NCBI RefSeq assembly: GCF_049701175.1 | Contig: NZ_JBNATW010000002.1 | Span: 1 to 64,000, forward strand | Direction: 5' to 3' | Source of the DNA: Thermovenabulum sp049701175 | Lineage (GTDB): Bacteria; Bacillota; Thermosediminibacteria; Thermosediminibacterales; Thermosediminibacteraceae | DNA length: 64,000 nt | The notes under the pieces: generated by a model | Databases searched by the model: none | Told to the model about the DNA's origin: nothing | Seen by the model: only the letters and a program-made list of their open reading frames with translations | In this document: positions 52,617 through 61,612 of the stretch, one piece after another | Layout of the letters: each line of letters opens with the position of its first letter | Position numbering within the stretch: the stretch's first letter is position 1 | Translations under genes and position numbers: made by a program

Positions 52617-52841
52617 CTACACCTTTTTAACCTTTGCGATTATTACATCGCCCTTGTCTTCAAGGCTTAAAAGCTCATTTTTCGTCTTTTTACACCATGC
52701 CTGGACATCATTGTAAAACCCTTTATCCGTTGCCTCAACTACAATTACATCTCCGGGGTCCGCATTTTTTATCGCATTGAAAAGCTGCACTATAGGCCCC
52801 GGACACTGAAGGCATTTCGCATCAACTTTTATCTCCTTCAT
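52617..52841 (-). CDS. TusA-type sulfur carrier
   Basis: A 74-residue TusA-fold protein with the CPxP-type motif KCLQCPGPIVQL holding the active Cys, then GDVIVVEATDKGF. It accepts persulfide sulfur from a rhodanese or DsrE partner. It is nine bases before the DsrE-like gene in the same operon. Confidence 0.92.
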   Translation of the reverse strand: MKEIKVDAKCLQCPGPIVQLFNAIKNADPGDVIVVEATDKGFYNDVQAWCKKTKNELLSLEDKGDVIIAKVKKV

Positions 52842-52864
52842 ATTCCTCTTCCTCCATATTTTTA

Positions 52865-54523
52865 TTATTCAAGTTCAAAAGGCCATGCGGTCACTCCGCC
52901 GTCTAAAATCTTAATGTTTTCAAAACCGAGGTGTTTTAAGGTCCTGTAGGCAAGGTATGCCCTGAGGCCAACCTTACATATTAGAATTGTTTCTTTGTCT
53001 TTGTTTATTTCATTGGCCCTCTTTCTAATCTCATTCAGCGGGATATTCTTTGCTCCGGGAATTGCCCCTGTTAAGAATTCTGCTTCTGTCCTCACATCTA
53101 TTAACTGTAAGTCAGGGCTACCAAGCTTTTCTTTTAATGCAAGGGGCGATATGCCTTCTACTCTGCCCGTGAGCTTATTTATCGCCACATTTGCAGCAAC
53201 TATGGTGGACGAAAGTGCCATGGAGAAGGGCGGCGCATAGGCAAGGTCTATCTTGGCAAGGTCTTCAACAGTGCCCTTTAAGGTGATTAATGTAGCAAGG
53301 ATATCGATGGGTTTATCTACAACCCCTTCGCCTATTACCTGTCCTCCAAGGACCCTGTGGGTCTTTTTGTCCACTATCAATTTTGTTAATATGGTTTTAT
53401 GCCCGGGGTAGTAGTGGGCCCTGTCGTTGGCAGGTACAAGTACGGTGATGTAGTCGTATCCGAGCGCTTTGGCGTCCCTTTCGGAAAGTCCGGTCCTTGC
53501 GGCATTGAGTTCAAAAAGCTTTACAACGGTGGTGCCGAGGACTCCTTTTAAGGCATCCTTTTCGCCCTTCGGGAAAAGGTTAAGCGCCGCTACCCTGCCC
53601 ATCTTGTTTGCCGTTGAGCCCATAGGATACCAGGCGGGCCGATTTGTGATGAGGTTAATATTTTCGGCGCAGTCGCCCACCGCGTAAATATCGGGGATAT
53701 TGGTTTCCATGTATTCGTTTACCCTTATTGCGCCCTTTACACCAAGCTCGATTCCCGCTTCCTTTGCAATCTCCGTATTTGGCATTACTCCAATTGAAAG
53801 GAGTACAAGTTCCGCGTCAATCTTTCTTTTATCGGTTACCAAGGCTGCAGCTTTGCCGTCAACACCTTCTATGGCAACTGCTTTTTCCCCTGTATAAATG
53901 GTAATTCCCTTTTTCTCTAAATAGCTTTGTGCAAGAAGGGCTATTTCCCTGTCAAAATTTGGGAGGATTTGGTCCAAAAGCTCTACTAAAGTAACCTTTA
54001 CACCCTGCTGTGCAAGGTTTTCTGCTACTTCAAGTCCGATAAAGCCTCCGCCTACCACAGCAGCCTTTTTTACGCCGTTTTTCTCCATTTCTTCCCTTAT
54101 GCTTACAGCATCGTTTACAGTCCTTAATTTAAATACATTTTTTAGATCAACGCCGGGAATGGGCGGAATAATTGGTTTTGCCCCTGTTGCAATGACGAGC
54201 TTGTCGTAGAAAAAGTCCTTTGTCTCACCCGTTGTAAGGTCTTTTACAATGACCCTTTTTTCTGATGGGATTATCCTTTCCGCCTTATGCTTTATTAATA
54301 TTTCCACATCCCTTTCCTTGAACTTTTCAGGGTTCATTACTGTAAGGTGGCCCTTTTCTTTTATGACATTGCCGATGTAATAGGGAAGTCCGCACCCTGC
54401 GTAAGAAACGTATTCCTCTTCGGTGATCACCTTTACCTCCACATCAGGATATTCCCTTACCGCCTTTGCTGCGGTTTTGGTACCCGCTGCCACACCGCCG
54501 ATAATTAAAACCTTTTTTTTCAT
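52865..54523 (-). CDS. CoA-disulfide/polysulfide reductase with rhodanese domain
   Basis: A 552-residue flavoprotein: FAD-binding (GGVAAGTKTAAKAVR), the single active-site Cys in YAGCGLPYYIGN (about residue 44), NAD-binding AVVGGGFIGLEVAENL, the dimer domain, and a C-terminal rhodanese domain (about 460-552) with the active Cys in ILICKVGLRAYLAYRTL. Such fusions reduce CoA disulfide or CoA persulfide. With TusA and DsrE it would move or reduce sulfane sulfur. First gene of the operon. Confidence 0.92.
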   Translation of the reverse strand: MKKKVLIIGGVAAGTKTAAKAVREYPDVEVKVITEEEYVSYAGCGLPYYIGNVIKEKGHLTVMNPEKFKERDVEILIKHKAERIIPSEKRVIVKDLTTGETKDFFYDKLVIATGAKPIIPPIPGVDLKNVFKLRTVNDAVSIREEMEKNGVKKAAVVGGGFIGLEVAENLAQQGVKVTLVELLDQILPNFDREIALLAQSYLEKKGITIYTGEKAVAIEGVDGKAAALVTDKRKIDAELVLLSIGVMPNTEIAKEAGIELGVKGAIRVNEYMETNIPDIYAVGDCAENINLITNRPAWYPMGSTANKMGRVAALNLFPKGEKDALKGVLGTTVVKLFELNAARTGLSERDAKALGYDYITVLVPANDRAHYYPGHKTILTKLIVDKKTHRVLGGQVIGEGVVDKPIDILATLITLKGTVEDLAKIDLAYAPPFSMALSSTIVAANVAINKLTGRVEGISPLALKEKLGSPDLQLIDVRTEAEFLTGAIPGAKNIPLNEIRKRANEINKDKETILICKVGLRAYLAYRTLKHLGFENIKILDGGVTAWPFELE

Positions 54524-54761
54524 AATTTCCCCTCTTTCTTTAAATTTGTGAAAATATTCTCTTTATTGGCAAAAATAATTTATTTATTTTTAACACCTTT
54601 GAGAAAAATATTTCATTCAATTATCATTATATTTTGATTATACGATAAAGATAAACCACTGAAAAACTCGAAATTAACAAAAAAGAGGGGAGAAAAGAAG
54701 GTCTCCCCCTGTTTTCCTCCCTATTTCTTTTTATTACTTATTATTTTTTCTATTTTCTACT
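54524..54761. other. Intergenic AT-rich region
   Basis: It holds the upstream region of the CoA-disulfide reductase gene and, at 54681-54710, the terminator of the TPM-protein gene. I do not see a clear promoter. Confidence 0.4.
54681..54710 (-). terminator. Terminator after the TPM-protein gene
   Basis: On the minus strand AGGGGGAG and CTCCCCT form a stem followed by CTTTTTTG. Confidence 0.75.
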
Positions 54762-55628
54762 CTATCTGCTCGCTCCACCGCCTCCGCTGGAGCCACCTCC
54801 AAAACCACCAAAGCCTCCTCCGGAGCCTCCCGAAAAACCGCCGAAACCGCCAAAGCCTCCGCCACCAAAGGGGTCAAAGGGGCCTCTTATAATAGGGCCT
54901 CCACCACCTCCAAAGGGAGGCCTTCTTCTAAAAATCCTTCTAGGCATGATAAAGAAAAAGTAAAGAATAATAAAGAAAAGCATTATATCTATAACAATTT
55001 TAAAGATACTATCTTTCTCCTCCGATTTATACCCTTCCAACTTTGAAAGGCCGCTTTTTTCAAGATCTACGCCATACTCCTTTGCAACCTCAGATGTTAC
55101 CGCCAAAAAGGTATCGTAAATCCCCTTTGAATAATTTTTTTCCTTGAAGGCAGGGAGGGCATAGATGTCAAGGATATATCCCGCTTTACCATCGTTTACA
55201 GCGCCTTCAAGTCCGTAGCCCACCTCTATCCTTATCCTTCCTTTTTTGTCAAGTAAAAGGTTTTCTTTGTTTACAAGGATTAAAATACCGTTATTCTTTT
55301 CTTTATCACCGATACCCCAGCTCCTGAAAAGCTCTAAAGCATAATCTTCAATGGTCTTGCCGTCAAGGCTTCCCACAGTTACTACTACAATTTCAGCACC
55401 GGTTAGATCGTCAATTTTTTTTGCGATTTCCCTCATTTCCTCTTCTTGATTTTCGTCTATTAAATCTGCAAAGTCAAAAATGTATTCATTGTAAGCGGGT
55501 TTGGGCGGCACAGGCTCGGCATGCAATAAATTATTTGGTAAAAATTTAAAATTTGATGTTAAAACAATTATTAAAAAAATTAACAAAACAAAATATTTTC
55601 CTTTAAGAAGGTATTTAAAAAAGCGCAT
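54762..55628 (-). CDS. TPM-domain membrane protein (YgcG-like)
   Basis: A 288-residue protein with an N-terminal signal or anchor segment (FVLLIFLIIVLTSNF), an extracytoplasmic TPM domain (about 45-190; YIFDFADLIDENQEEEMREIAKKIDDLTGAEIVVVTVGSLDGKTIEDYALELFRSWGIG), a second membrane segment (IVIDIMLFFIILYFFFIMP) and a Gly/Ser/Phe-rich tail. The family often pairs with LemA, as here (12 bases downstream of lemA). Role possibly in envelope maintenance or protein turnover. Confidence 0.9.
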   Translation of the reverse strand: MRFFKYLLKGKYFVLLIFLIIVLTSNFKFLPNNLLHAEPVPPKPAYNEYIFDFADLIDENQEEEMREIAKKIDDLTGAEIVVVTVGSLDGKTIEDYALELFRSWGIGDKEKNNGILILVNKENLLLDKKGRIRIEVGYGLEGAVNDGKAGYILDIYALPAFKEKNYSKGIYDTFLAVTSEVAKEYGVDLEKSGLSKLEGYKSEEKDSIFKIVIDIMLFFIILYFFFIMPRRIFRRRPPFGGGGGPIIRGPFDPFGGGGFGGFGGFSGGSGGGFGGFGGGSSGGGGASR

Positions 55629-55640
55629 AATTATTCCCCT

Positions 55641-56213
55641 TTACTGCCCAAAATTCACCTTGGGGACTTCCTTAGCACCTTCCTCCGATTTGAAATACTC
55701 CTTTTTCTGAAAACCAAACATTTTTGCAATTATAGATGTCGGAAAGGACCTTATTTTAGTATTGTATATTTGCACCGCATTGTTGTAATCCATGCGGGCA
55801 ACAGCAATCCTGTTTTCGGTGCCTGCAAGTTCATCGGCCAGCTGCCTGAAGTTGGCATCGGCTTTCAAGTTTGGATAGTTTTCCACTATAGCGAGAAGCC
55901 TTGACAATGCGCTTGAAAGCTCTGCATCAGCTTGAGCTTTTTCAGCAACGCTGCCAGCCGCTATGAGTTTCTCTCTTGCTTTTGTCACCTGCTCGAAGAT
56001 TTCTTTTTCGTGAGATGCATAACCTTTTACGGTTTCCACAAGATTTGGTATAAGGTCAGCCCTTCTTTGAAGCTGGTTTTCCACCTGACTCCACTTGGCG
56101 TTTATGTTTTCTTCGCTCTTTACAAGGCTGTTATAAGTGCCCCAAATATTTACAAAAATTAGTAATAATATTATTACAACTGCCATTGTTATTTTGGATA
56201 TCCTAAAAGCCAA
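55641..56213 (-). CDS. lemA: LemA family protein
   Basis: A 190-residue LemA protein: one N-terminal membrane segment (MAVVIILLLIFVNIWGTY) and a helical bundle with WSQVENQLQRRADLIPNLVETVKGYASHEKEIFEQVTKARE and YNNAVQIYNTKIRSFPTSIIAKMFGF. Forms an operon with the TPM-domain gene. Function unclear; some relatives aid membrane proteases or stress responses. Confidence 0.93.
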   Translation of the reverse strand: MAFRISKITMAVVIILLLIFVNIWGTYNSLVKSEENINAKWSQVENQLQRRADLIPNLVETVKGYASHEKEIFEQVTKAREKLIAAGSVAEKAQADAELSSALSRLLAIVENYPNLKADANFRQLADELAGTENRIAVARMDYNNAVQIYNTKIRSFPTSIIAKMFGFQKKEYFKSEEGAKEVPKVNFGQ

Positions 56214-56524
56214 TTTATAGACCCCCTTTAAATTTTTTCTATAGACTTTATGTCAATCCACTGTCTGATTATGATTATACCAGCAAATAAATAAAATGTA
56301 ATGGGCTTTTTTTAAGATAAAAACGTATAATGTCACTCAAAAAACAAAAGATAATAAAAACAGGAATAATTTATAATAATACTGTATACATGTCCAACTT
56401 TTTTGTAGTTAAAAATTATTTTTTTGTTAATTTTAGTTACCCCTATTTTAAAATTGTAATTAAGCAAAATATTAAATTAAATTCTACGAGTTTACAATTT
56501 ATTAAAAATTAAGGAGGTTGGGTT
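56214..56524. other. Divergent intergenic region between lemA and the TRAP operon
   Basis: About 310 bases, very AT-rich. It must hold promoters for lemA (minus) and for the TAXI-TRAP operon (plus; AAGGAGG precedes its ATG). I find no strong sigma-A or sigma-54 match and no stable hairpin, so nothing specific is called. Confidence 0.4.
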
Positions 56525-57499
56525 ATGTTTAAAAAGACTATAGCCCTAATCACCATCGCCCTTCTCTTAACTGCCGCCCTTGCAGGATGTGCAGGAAAAG
56601 GCGGTGGCCAACAGGCCGGTGGGCAAAAGTTCATCACCATCGCAACCGGCGGTACAGCTGGAACCTACTTCCCTCTTGGCGGTGCTTTGGCTGATATCTG
56701 GAATAAAAACATTAAAGGCGTAAACGCAACTGCACAGAGCACCGGCGCTTCGGTTGCAAATGTTAACCTCTTAAAGGATGGAAAAGCTGATGTTATTTTC
56801 GTTCAAAACGATATAGCTTACTACGCTGCAAACGGGATGGAAATGTTCAAAGACAATAAATATGAAGACATAAAAGGGCTTACAACTCTTTACCCGGAAA
56901 CGATTCAAATCGTAACCTTGGCAGATAAAAACATCAAAAGTGTAGCAGATCTTAAAGGCAAAAAGGTTGCTGTAGGAGCTGCTGGAAGCGGTGCTGAAGC
57001 CAACGCAAGACAGATCTTAGAAGCTGCAGGAATCACCTACAACGATATCAGCGTTCAGTATTTGAGCTTTGCTGAAGCTGCCAACAACTTAAAGGATGGA
57101 AACATCGACGCGGCATTCTTAACAGCAGGTTTCCCGACAGCTGCGGTCCAGGATATCGCAGCTTCAAAGAAAATAGAACTTGTTTCCCTTGACGATGCCT
57201 TAGTATCAAAATTGATGGAAAAATATCCTTACTATACAAAGATAGTAATACCTGCCAACACCTATTCGGGTGTTGACCATGATGTAAACACCGTAGCGGT
57301 AAAAGCAATGCTTGCTGTAAGCTCCAAGATGGATGAAGACACTGCTTACAACCTCGTAAAAACCATGTATGCTAACCTTGATAGGTTAAAGGCAGCTCAC
57401 AAAGCAGGCGAGCAGATCAAACCTGAGACCGGTAAGGAAGGTATGTCAATACCTCTACACCCCGGAGCAGAAAAATACTTTAAAGAAATTGGAAAATAA
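56525..57499 (+). CDS. TAXI family TRAP transporter solute receptor
   Basis: A 324-residue lipoprotein receptor with lipobox ALAGCAGKGG and the TAXI signature ITIATGGTAGTYFPLGGALADIWNK. It would capture a carboxylate or amino acid such as glutamate or an organic acid, and deliver it to the fused TRAP permease two genes downstream. Between them is a DUF1850 gene, which is the standard order for this subfamily. Confidence 0.94.
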   Translation: MFKKTIALITIALLLTAALAGCAGKGGGQQAGGQKFITIATGGTAGTYFPLGGALADIWNKNIKGVNATAQSTGASVANVNLLKDGKADVIFVQNDIAYYAANGMEMFKDNKYEDIKGLTTLYPETIQIVTLADKNIKSVADLKGKKVAVGAAGSGAEANARQILEAAGITYNDISVQYLSFAEAANNLKDGNIDAAFLTAGFPTAAVQDIAASKKIELVSLDDALVSKLMEKYPYYTKIVIPANTYSGVDHDVNTVAVKAMLAVSSKMDEDTAYNLVKTMYANLDRLKAAHKAGEQIKPETGKEGMSIPLHPGAEKYFKEIGK

Positions 57500-57520
57500 T
57501 TTTTGTTAATTTAATATAAA

Positions 57521-57567
57521 AGGAGGGCAAATTGAGCATTGGACTCTGTCCAATGCTCAATTTATGA
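57521..57567 (+). promoter_or_regulatory. Hairpin between ribosome binding site and start of the DUF1850 gene
   Basis: GGAGGG (57522-57527) is followed by a perfect 16-base-pair stem, AAATTGAGCATTGGAC (57529-57544) with GTCCAATGCTCAATTT (57548-57563), and a three-base loop. The ATG of the DUF1850 gene begins at the next base. A TTG at 57532, well placed behind GGAGGG, would open an 11-codon leader peptide ending in TGA at 57565-57567, overlapping the ATG as ATGA. Confidence 0.7.
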
Positions 57568-58049
57568 AAAATAGGGCTGATGTGTTTTTCTTTTTTGTAG
57601 TTCTTATAGCAGCATTATTTTTATCTTTCTACAGGATTGAAAAAGAAGTTGACCTTGTTATTTTCAATGTAGATAATGGCAAAAAGTTCGAAATCCCCCT
57701 TAAAAATAGCGAATTTACCCATGTTTTTATCCATTCTATACAAAAGACCCCTGTTTTTGAAGATTTCAAGATAGAAAAAAGTGATGATCTGCATTTAGTT
57801 AAGACAAGGTATTATTCCCTTGGAATAGGTCTTCCTTGTTATGAAGAAGGAAAATTTGAAAATAAAAACGGCGAATTCATTATGGAGATGAACAGAACCT
57901 TTAAAACTCTCCAAATAAGGGTTTCTCCTCTTAAGGGGCATGGGATAATTATCGACGGAATTATGTACAATTTTCTCGATTTTTCCAAACCTAATGATTT
58001 AATCGAAATCAGTGCAAAAAAACACTGGACTATAAGAAAAATAAATTAA
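57564..58049 (+). CDS. DUF1850 family TRAP-associated protein
   Basis: A 161-residue protein with one N-terminal membrane segment (VFFFFVVLIAALFLSFY) and an extracytoplasmic beta-rich domain (TRYYSLGIGLPCYEEGKFE). DUF1850 proteins sit between TAXI receptors and TRAP 4TM/12TM permeases and may be small accessory subunits. Translation is probably controlled by the hairpin just before the ATG. Confidence 0.85.
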   Translation: MKNRADVFFFFVVLIAALFLSFYRIEKEVDLVIFNVDNGKKFEIPLKNSEFTHVFIHSIQKTPVFEDFKIEKSDDLHLVKTRYYSLGIGLPCYEEGKFENKNGEFIMEMNRTFKTLQIRVSPLKGHGIIIDGIMYNFLDFSKPNDLIEISAKKHWTIRKIN

Positions 58050-58071
58050 TCTAAAAGGAGGGAAACTTTAG

Positions 58072-60018
58072 ATGACTGAAAAGTTGCACGAAGAAGCTGC
58101 AGTTGATAGCCAGGAGATATTAAGAAAATTTGATAAAGAATCGGACTACAGGGTTCTAAAAGGTTTTGCTGCAAAGATTATAAGCGCTATTGCCATCACT
58201 TTTTCCCTTTTTCAGCTTTACACGGCAATGTTTGGCGTGCTTGATGCTATGATTCAGCGCTCCATACACGTTGCCTTTGGACTTTGCTTGATTTTCCTTT
58301 TATACCCCGCAAAAAGCGACTGGCCAAGGGACAGAATACATCCTGTTGATCTAATACTTTCTGTATTAGGTGCAGCAGTGTCCCTTTACATCACTGTTTT
58401 TTACAAGCAGCTGGTTTTAAGGGCTGGAACAGTCACAACTACAGACTTTATAATAGGTGCAATCGGTGTTCTGCTCGTTCTTGAAGCTGCAAGAAGGGTT
58501 GTAGGAATCCCCATGGTCACAATTGCTACCTTATTTATAATTTACGCCCTTGTAGGTCCTTATATTCCGGGTCAGCTTGCCCACAGGGGTGCAGATCTGC
58601 CAACACTTGTTCAGCATCTTTTCTACACAACGGAGGGAATTTTCGGCATACCCATAGGAGTTTCATCGACCTTCATCTTCCTTTTCATACTGTTTGGCGC
58701 TTACCTTGAAAAAACAGGTCTCGGGCAGCTTTTCATTGACCTTGCCAATGCAATAGCAGGTTGGGCTTCCGGCGGTCCTGCAAAGGTAGCGGTATTATCC
58801 AGCGGCCTTATGGGTACAGTTTCGGGAAGCTCTGTAGCAAACGTAGTAGGTACCGGAAGTTTCACCATCCCCATGATGAAGAGGTTGGGCTACAAACCCG
58901 AATTTGCAGGAGCCGTTGAAGCAACGGCTTCCACCGGCGGACAGCTAATGCCACCTATAATGGGTGCAGCAGCTTTCTTAATGGCAGAATTCACAAAAAT
59001 CCCTTATTCAAGGATTATCGGTGCTGCTGCTATACCTGCACTGCTTTATTACTTTGGCGTATGGACGGGTGTGCATCTTGAAGCAAAACGCTTGGGGCTT
59101 CGCGGCTTAAGCAGGGAAGAACTTCCGAGATTTAAAGATATAATCTTCGAAAGAGGTCATCTCATAATACCTTTAGTCGCAATTGTCTATCTTTTAGTTA
59201 CTGGGTTTACTCCCATGAAGGCAGCTTTGTACGCCATTTTCCTTTCCATTATTTCAGCTATGCTAAGGAAAAACACGAGAATAAGCTTCAAAGATATTGT
59301 AAACGGCCTTGAACAGGGTGCAAGGAGTGCCCTTGGAGTTATTGCTGCAACAGCCTGTGCAGGTATTATCATAGGTGTTGTTACCCTAACAGGGCTTGGG
59401 CTTAAACTCGGCACATCCTTAGTTAGCCTTGCAAATGGCAAATTGTTCCTGACATTGTTCTTTACAATGATTACATCATTAATCCTCGGAATGGGCGTCC
59501 CCACAACGGCAAACTACGTTATAACTTCAACGATAGCAGCACCCGCGCTTTTGATGCTCAATGTCCCTGTACTTGCTGCCCATATGTTTGCCTTCTATTT
59601 CGGAATTATTGCTGACGTTACACCGCCTGTTGCCCTCGCGGCATTTGCAGGCGCGGGTATTGCCAAGGCAAATCCGTTAAAAACAGGTTTAAATGCTTCA
59701 AAGCTTGCAATAGCAGCCTTCTTGGTCCCATACATTTTCGTATACAACCCGGCTCTTCTTTTGATTAACGTAAAACCCCTTGAGATAATTTGGATTATTA
59801 TAACTTCAGTAATAGGAATTATCGGTGTTTCCTCTGCAGTTTCGGGATTTTTGTTAACAAATCAGAACTTCCTTGAGAGAATTATCTTCTTCGTGGGAGG
59901 CATCCTCCTAGTTACACCGGGATTGAAAACGGATATTATAGGTGCTGTACTGCTCGCCATTGGATATTTAATGCAGAGGAGCAGATATTCCAAAGCTAAA
60001 GCTTTAAAAGCCCAATAA
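58072..60018 (+). CDS. TRAP transporter permease, fused 4TM/12TM
   Basis: A 648-residue permease in which the small (DctQ) and large (DctM) subunits are fused. About 14-16 hydrophobic segments are visible. Conserved DctM stretches include SGLMGTVSGSSVANVVGTGSFTIPMMKRLGYKPEFAGAVEATASTGGQLMPPIMGAAAFLMAE and GMGVPTTANYVITSTIAAPALL. It uses a sodium or proton gradient and takes substrate from the TAXI receptor. Confidence 0.94.
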   Translation: MTEKLHEEAAVDSQEILRKFDKESDYRVLKGFAAKIISAIAITFSLFQLYTAMFGVLDAMIQRSIHVAFGLCLIFLLYPAKSDWPRDRIHPVDLILSVLGAAVSLYITVFYKQLVLRAGTVTTTDFIIGAIGVLLVLEAARRVVGIPMVTIATLFIIYALVGPYIPGQLAHRGADLPTLVQHLFYTTEGIFGIPIGVSSTFIFLFILFGAYLEKTGLGQLFIDLANAIAGWASGGPAKVAVLSSGLMGTVSGSSVANVVGTGSFTIPMMKRLGYKPEFAGAVEATASTGGQLMPPIMGAAAFLMAEFTKIPYSRIIGAAAIPALLYYFGVWTGVHLEAKRLGLRGLSREELPRFKDIIFERGHLIIPLVAIVYLLVTGFTPMKAALYAIFLSIISAMLRKNTRISFKDIVNGLEQGARSALGVIAATACAGIIIGVVTLTGLGLKLGTSLVSLANGKLFLTLFFTMITSLILGMGVPTTANYVITSTIAAPALLMLNVPVLAAHMFAFYFGIIADVTPPVALAAFAGAGIAKANPLKTGLNASKLAIAAFLVPYIFVYNPALLLINVKPLEIIWIIITSVIGIIGVSSAVSGFLLTNQNFLERIIFFVGGILLVTPGLKTDIIGAVLLAIGYLMQRSRYSKAKALKAQ

Positions 60019-60032
60019 AAGTTAAATTAAGT

Positions 60033-60068
60033 AAGTAGGAGGTAAAAACTTTCCTCCTACTTTTTTTC
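60033..60068 (+). terminator. Terminator of the TAXI-TRAP operon
   Basis: AAGTAGGAGG and CCTCCTACTT arms followed by a run of T (TTTTTTT). Confidence 0.85.
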
Positions 60069-60153
60069 TCACATTAACAAAAATATATATCATCAACGCT
60101 TTTATTTTATAAAAAAATTTATTAAAATGTTTTTTGAGAAAGGAGGAGGTCTT

Positions 60154-60708
60154 TTGAACGAAATTATTAATGTCATAAAAACCCGCAGAAGCATCAGACG
60201 GTTCTTGCCGGAACAGATAAAAGATGAGGAAATACAAACGATTATCGAAGCGGCAATTCATGCCCCAAGCGGCCATAACGAGCAACCCTGGCATTTTACC
60301 GTAATACAAAACAAGGAGCTTATAGACCATTTCAGCAATGTTATTAAAAAGCTAATGGCTGAATCCGAAGTAGAATGGATAGCATCTATGGGGCGCAATG
60401 AGAAACTGCACATATTTTACAATGCACCAACGGTAATCGTGGTATCAGGGAGGAAAAACGCCTATTCTGCCCTAATCGACTGCAGCGCTGCTACGCAAAA
60501 TATGCTGCTGGCTGCCCACAGCATTGGACTTGGTTCGTGTTGGATAGGCTTGATAAGATTCCTATTTAAAATAGAAGAGGAAGTGCGAAAGCTTGCTCTT
60601 CCCGAAGGTTACGAACCTTTTTTTGCCGTAGCCTTAGGCTATCCTGACCCTACAAAACAGCCTCGCCCCATAGAAAGAAAAAGAGATGTAGTTAATTACA
60701 TAAAATAA
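60154..60708 (+). CDS. Nitroreductase family flavoprotein
   Basis: A 184-residue FMN-dependent reductase with TRRSIRRFLPEQIKDEEIQTIIEAAIHAPSGHNEQPWHFTVI and the C-terminal VALGYPD. I use the TTG at 60154 because AGGAGGAGGT precedes it; the ATG at 60127 lies before that site. Substrate unknown: quinones, nitro compounds or flavins are possible. It is a single-gene unit convergent with the two-component system. Confidence 0.9.
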   Translation: MNEIINVIKTRRSIRRFLPEQIKDEEIQTIIEAAIHAPSGHNEQPWHFTVIQNKELIDHFSNVIKKLMAESEVEWIASMGRNEKLHIFYNAPTVIVVSGRKNAYSALIDCSAATQNMLLAAHSIGLGSCWIGLIRFLFKIEEEVRKLALPEGYEPFFAVALGYPDPTKQPRPIERKRDVVNYIK

Positions 60709-60726
60709 TAACGAAAAAATAATATT

Positions 60727-60744
60727 GCCCGGGAAAACCCGGGC
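60727..60744. terminator. Terminator between nitroreductase and response regulator
   Basis: GCCCGGG and CCCGGGC arms with an AAAA loop, between two convergent genes. Confidence 0.75.
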
Positions 60745-60745
60745 T

Positions 60746-61612
60746 TCATTCATTCAAAATAAGCAAAAGGCCTTCTAAAAACTTTTTTACATTGACCTTT
60801 CCTCTCTCCTTTGACTTACCACGTAAAAAGTCCATTTCCTTTTTAACCTCTTTGTATTCAAATAAGATATTGGCGTACCTGAGGAGCTGTTCATTGTCGT
60901 AATTTTCGATGCTCTGCATGGCAAGGGTGCTTAATGCTTTGGATATTGCCCTCCTCATCCTCATTTCTATTGCTTTTAAATCGCTTGATTTTTTAGAACC
61001 CATCTTTTCGTAGTAGTCGCTTAAAAACTGATATATCTCCTGCATTCCCAGATTGTTTCTTTTAATAAAATCGTAATTTTCTATAAGTGTCTTTATATCC
61101 TCAGCCCCAGTTTCAGCAAGTATACCGATATCGGCTAATATATAATCTATTTTTTTAGTGGAAGGGCATTTCCCCTGTTCAATCTTTTTATTATCTACAA
61201 TAGCCATGGTCTCTTTTATTTTATCAAGGGTGTTTCTCATTTTTATCAATTCTTCAATCTTTGAAATAACTTTTACCGTTTCTATCACATTTATCGGTTT
61301 TTTTATGAAGAATTCTATTCCGCTTTCGTAGGCCTTGCCTACCATGCTTTTTGTTTCCACCTGGGAAATCATTATAAAATAGGTATTAAGGCCCCTTTCC
61401 TTTACTTCTTTGACAATTTCCACTCCATCTTTCCCTGGAAGCAAAAGGTCAATAAGGACAATATCGGGCTTTAATAGAAGGATTTTCCCAAAAGCCTCAT
61501 CACCATCTTCCGCTTCCGCTACGACCTCTCCCAAATGGTAATTTTCTACAATACCTGATAATATCCTCCTTACGGCTTTGTCATCATCAACCACCATTAT
61601 CCTAAATTCCAA
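60746..61612 (-). CDS. GlnL/YcbB-like response regulator
   Basis: A CheY-like receiver (about residues 1-120; MVVDDDKAV, phosphorylation Asp in DIVLIDLLLPGKDG, Lys in FFIKKPI) followed by a YcbB-type output domain (DYILADIGILAETGAEDIKTLI ... RMRRAISKALSTLA ... EVKKEMDFLRGKSKERGKVNVKKFLEGLL). In Bacillus GlnL controls glutamine use. I prefer the TTG at 61612 (giving LEFRIMVVDDD); the GTG at 61621 or the ATG at 61597 are alternatives. It overlaps the sensor kinase gene by 16 bases. Confidence 0.87.
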   Translation of the reverse strand: MEFRIMVVDDDKAVRRILSGIVENYHLGEVVAEAEDGDEAFGKILLLKPDIVLIDLLLPGKDGVEIVKEVKERGLNTYFIMISQVETKSMVGKAYESGIEFFIKKPINVIETVKVISKIEELIKMRNTLDKIKETMAIVDNKKIEQGKCPSTKKIDYILADIGILAETGAEDIKTLIENYDFIKRNNLGMQEIYQFLSDYYEKMGSKKSSDLKAIEMRMRRAISKALSTLAMQSIENYDNEQLLRYANILFEYKEVKKEMDFLRGKSKERGKVNVKKFLEGLLLILNE

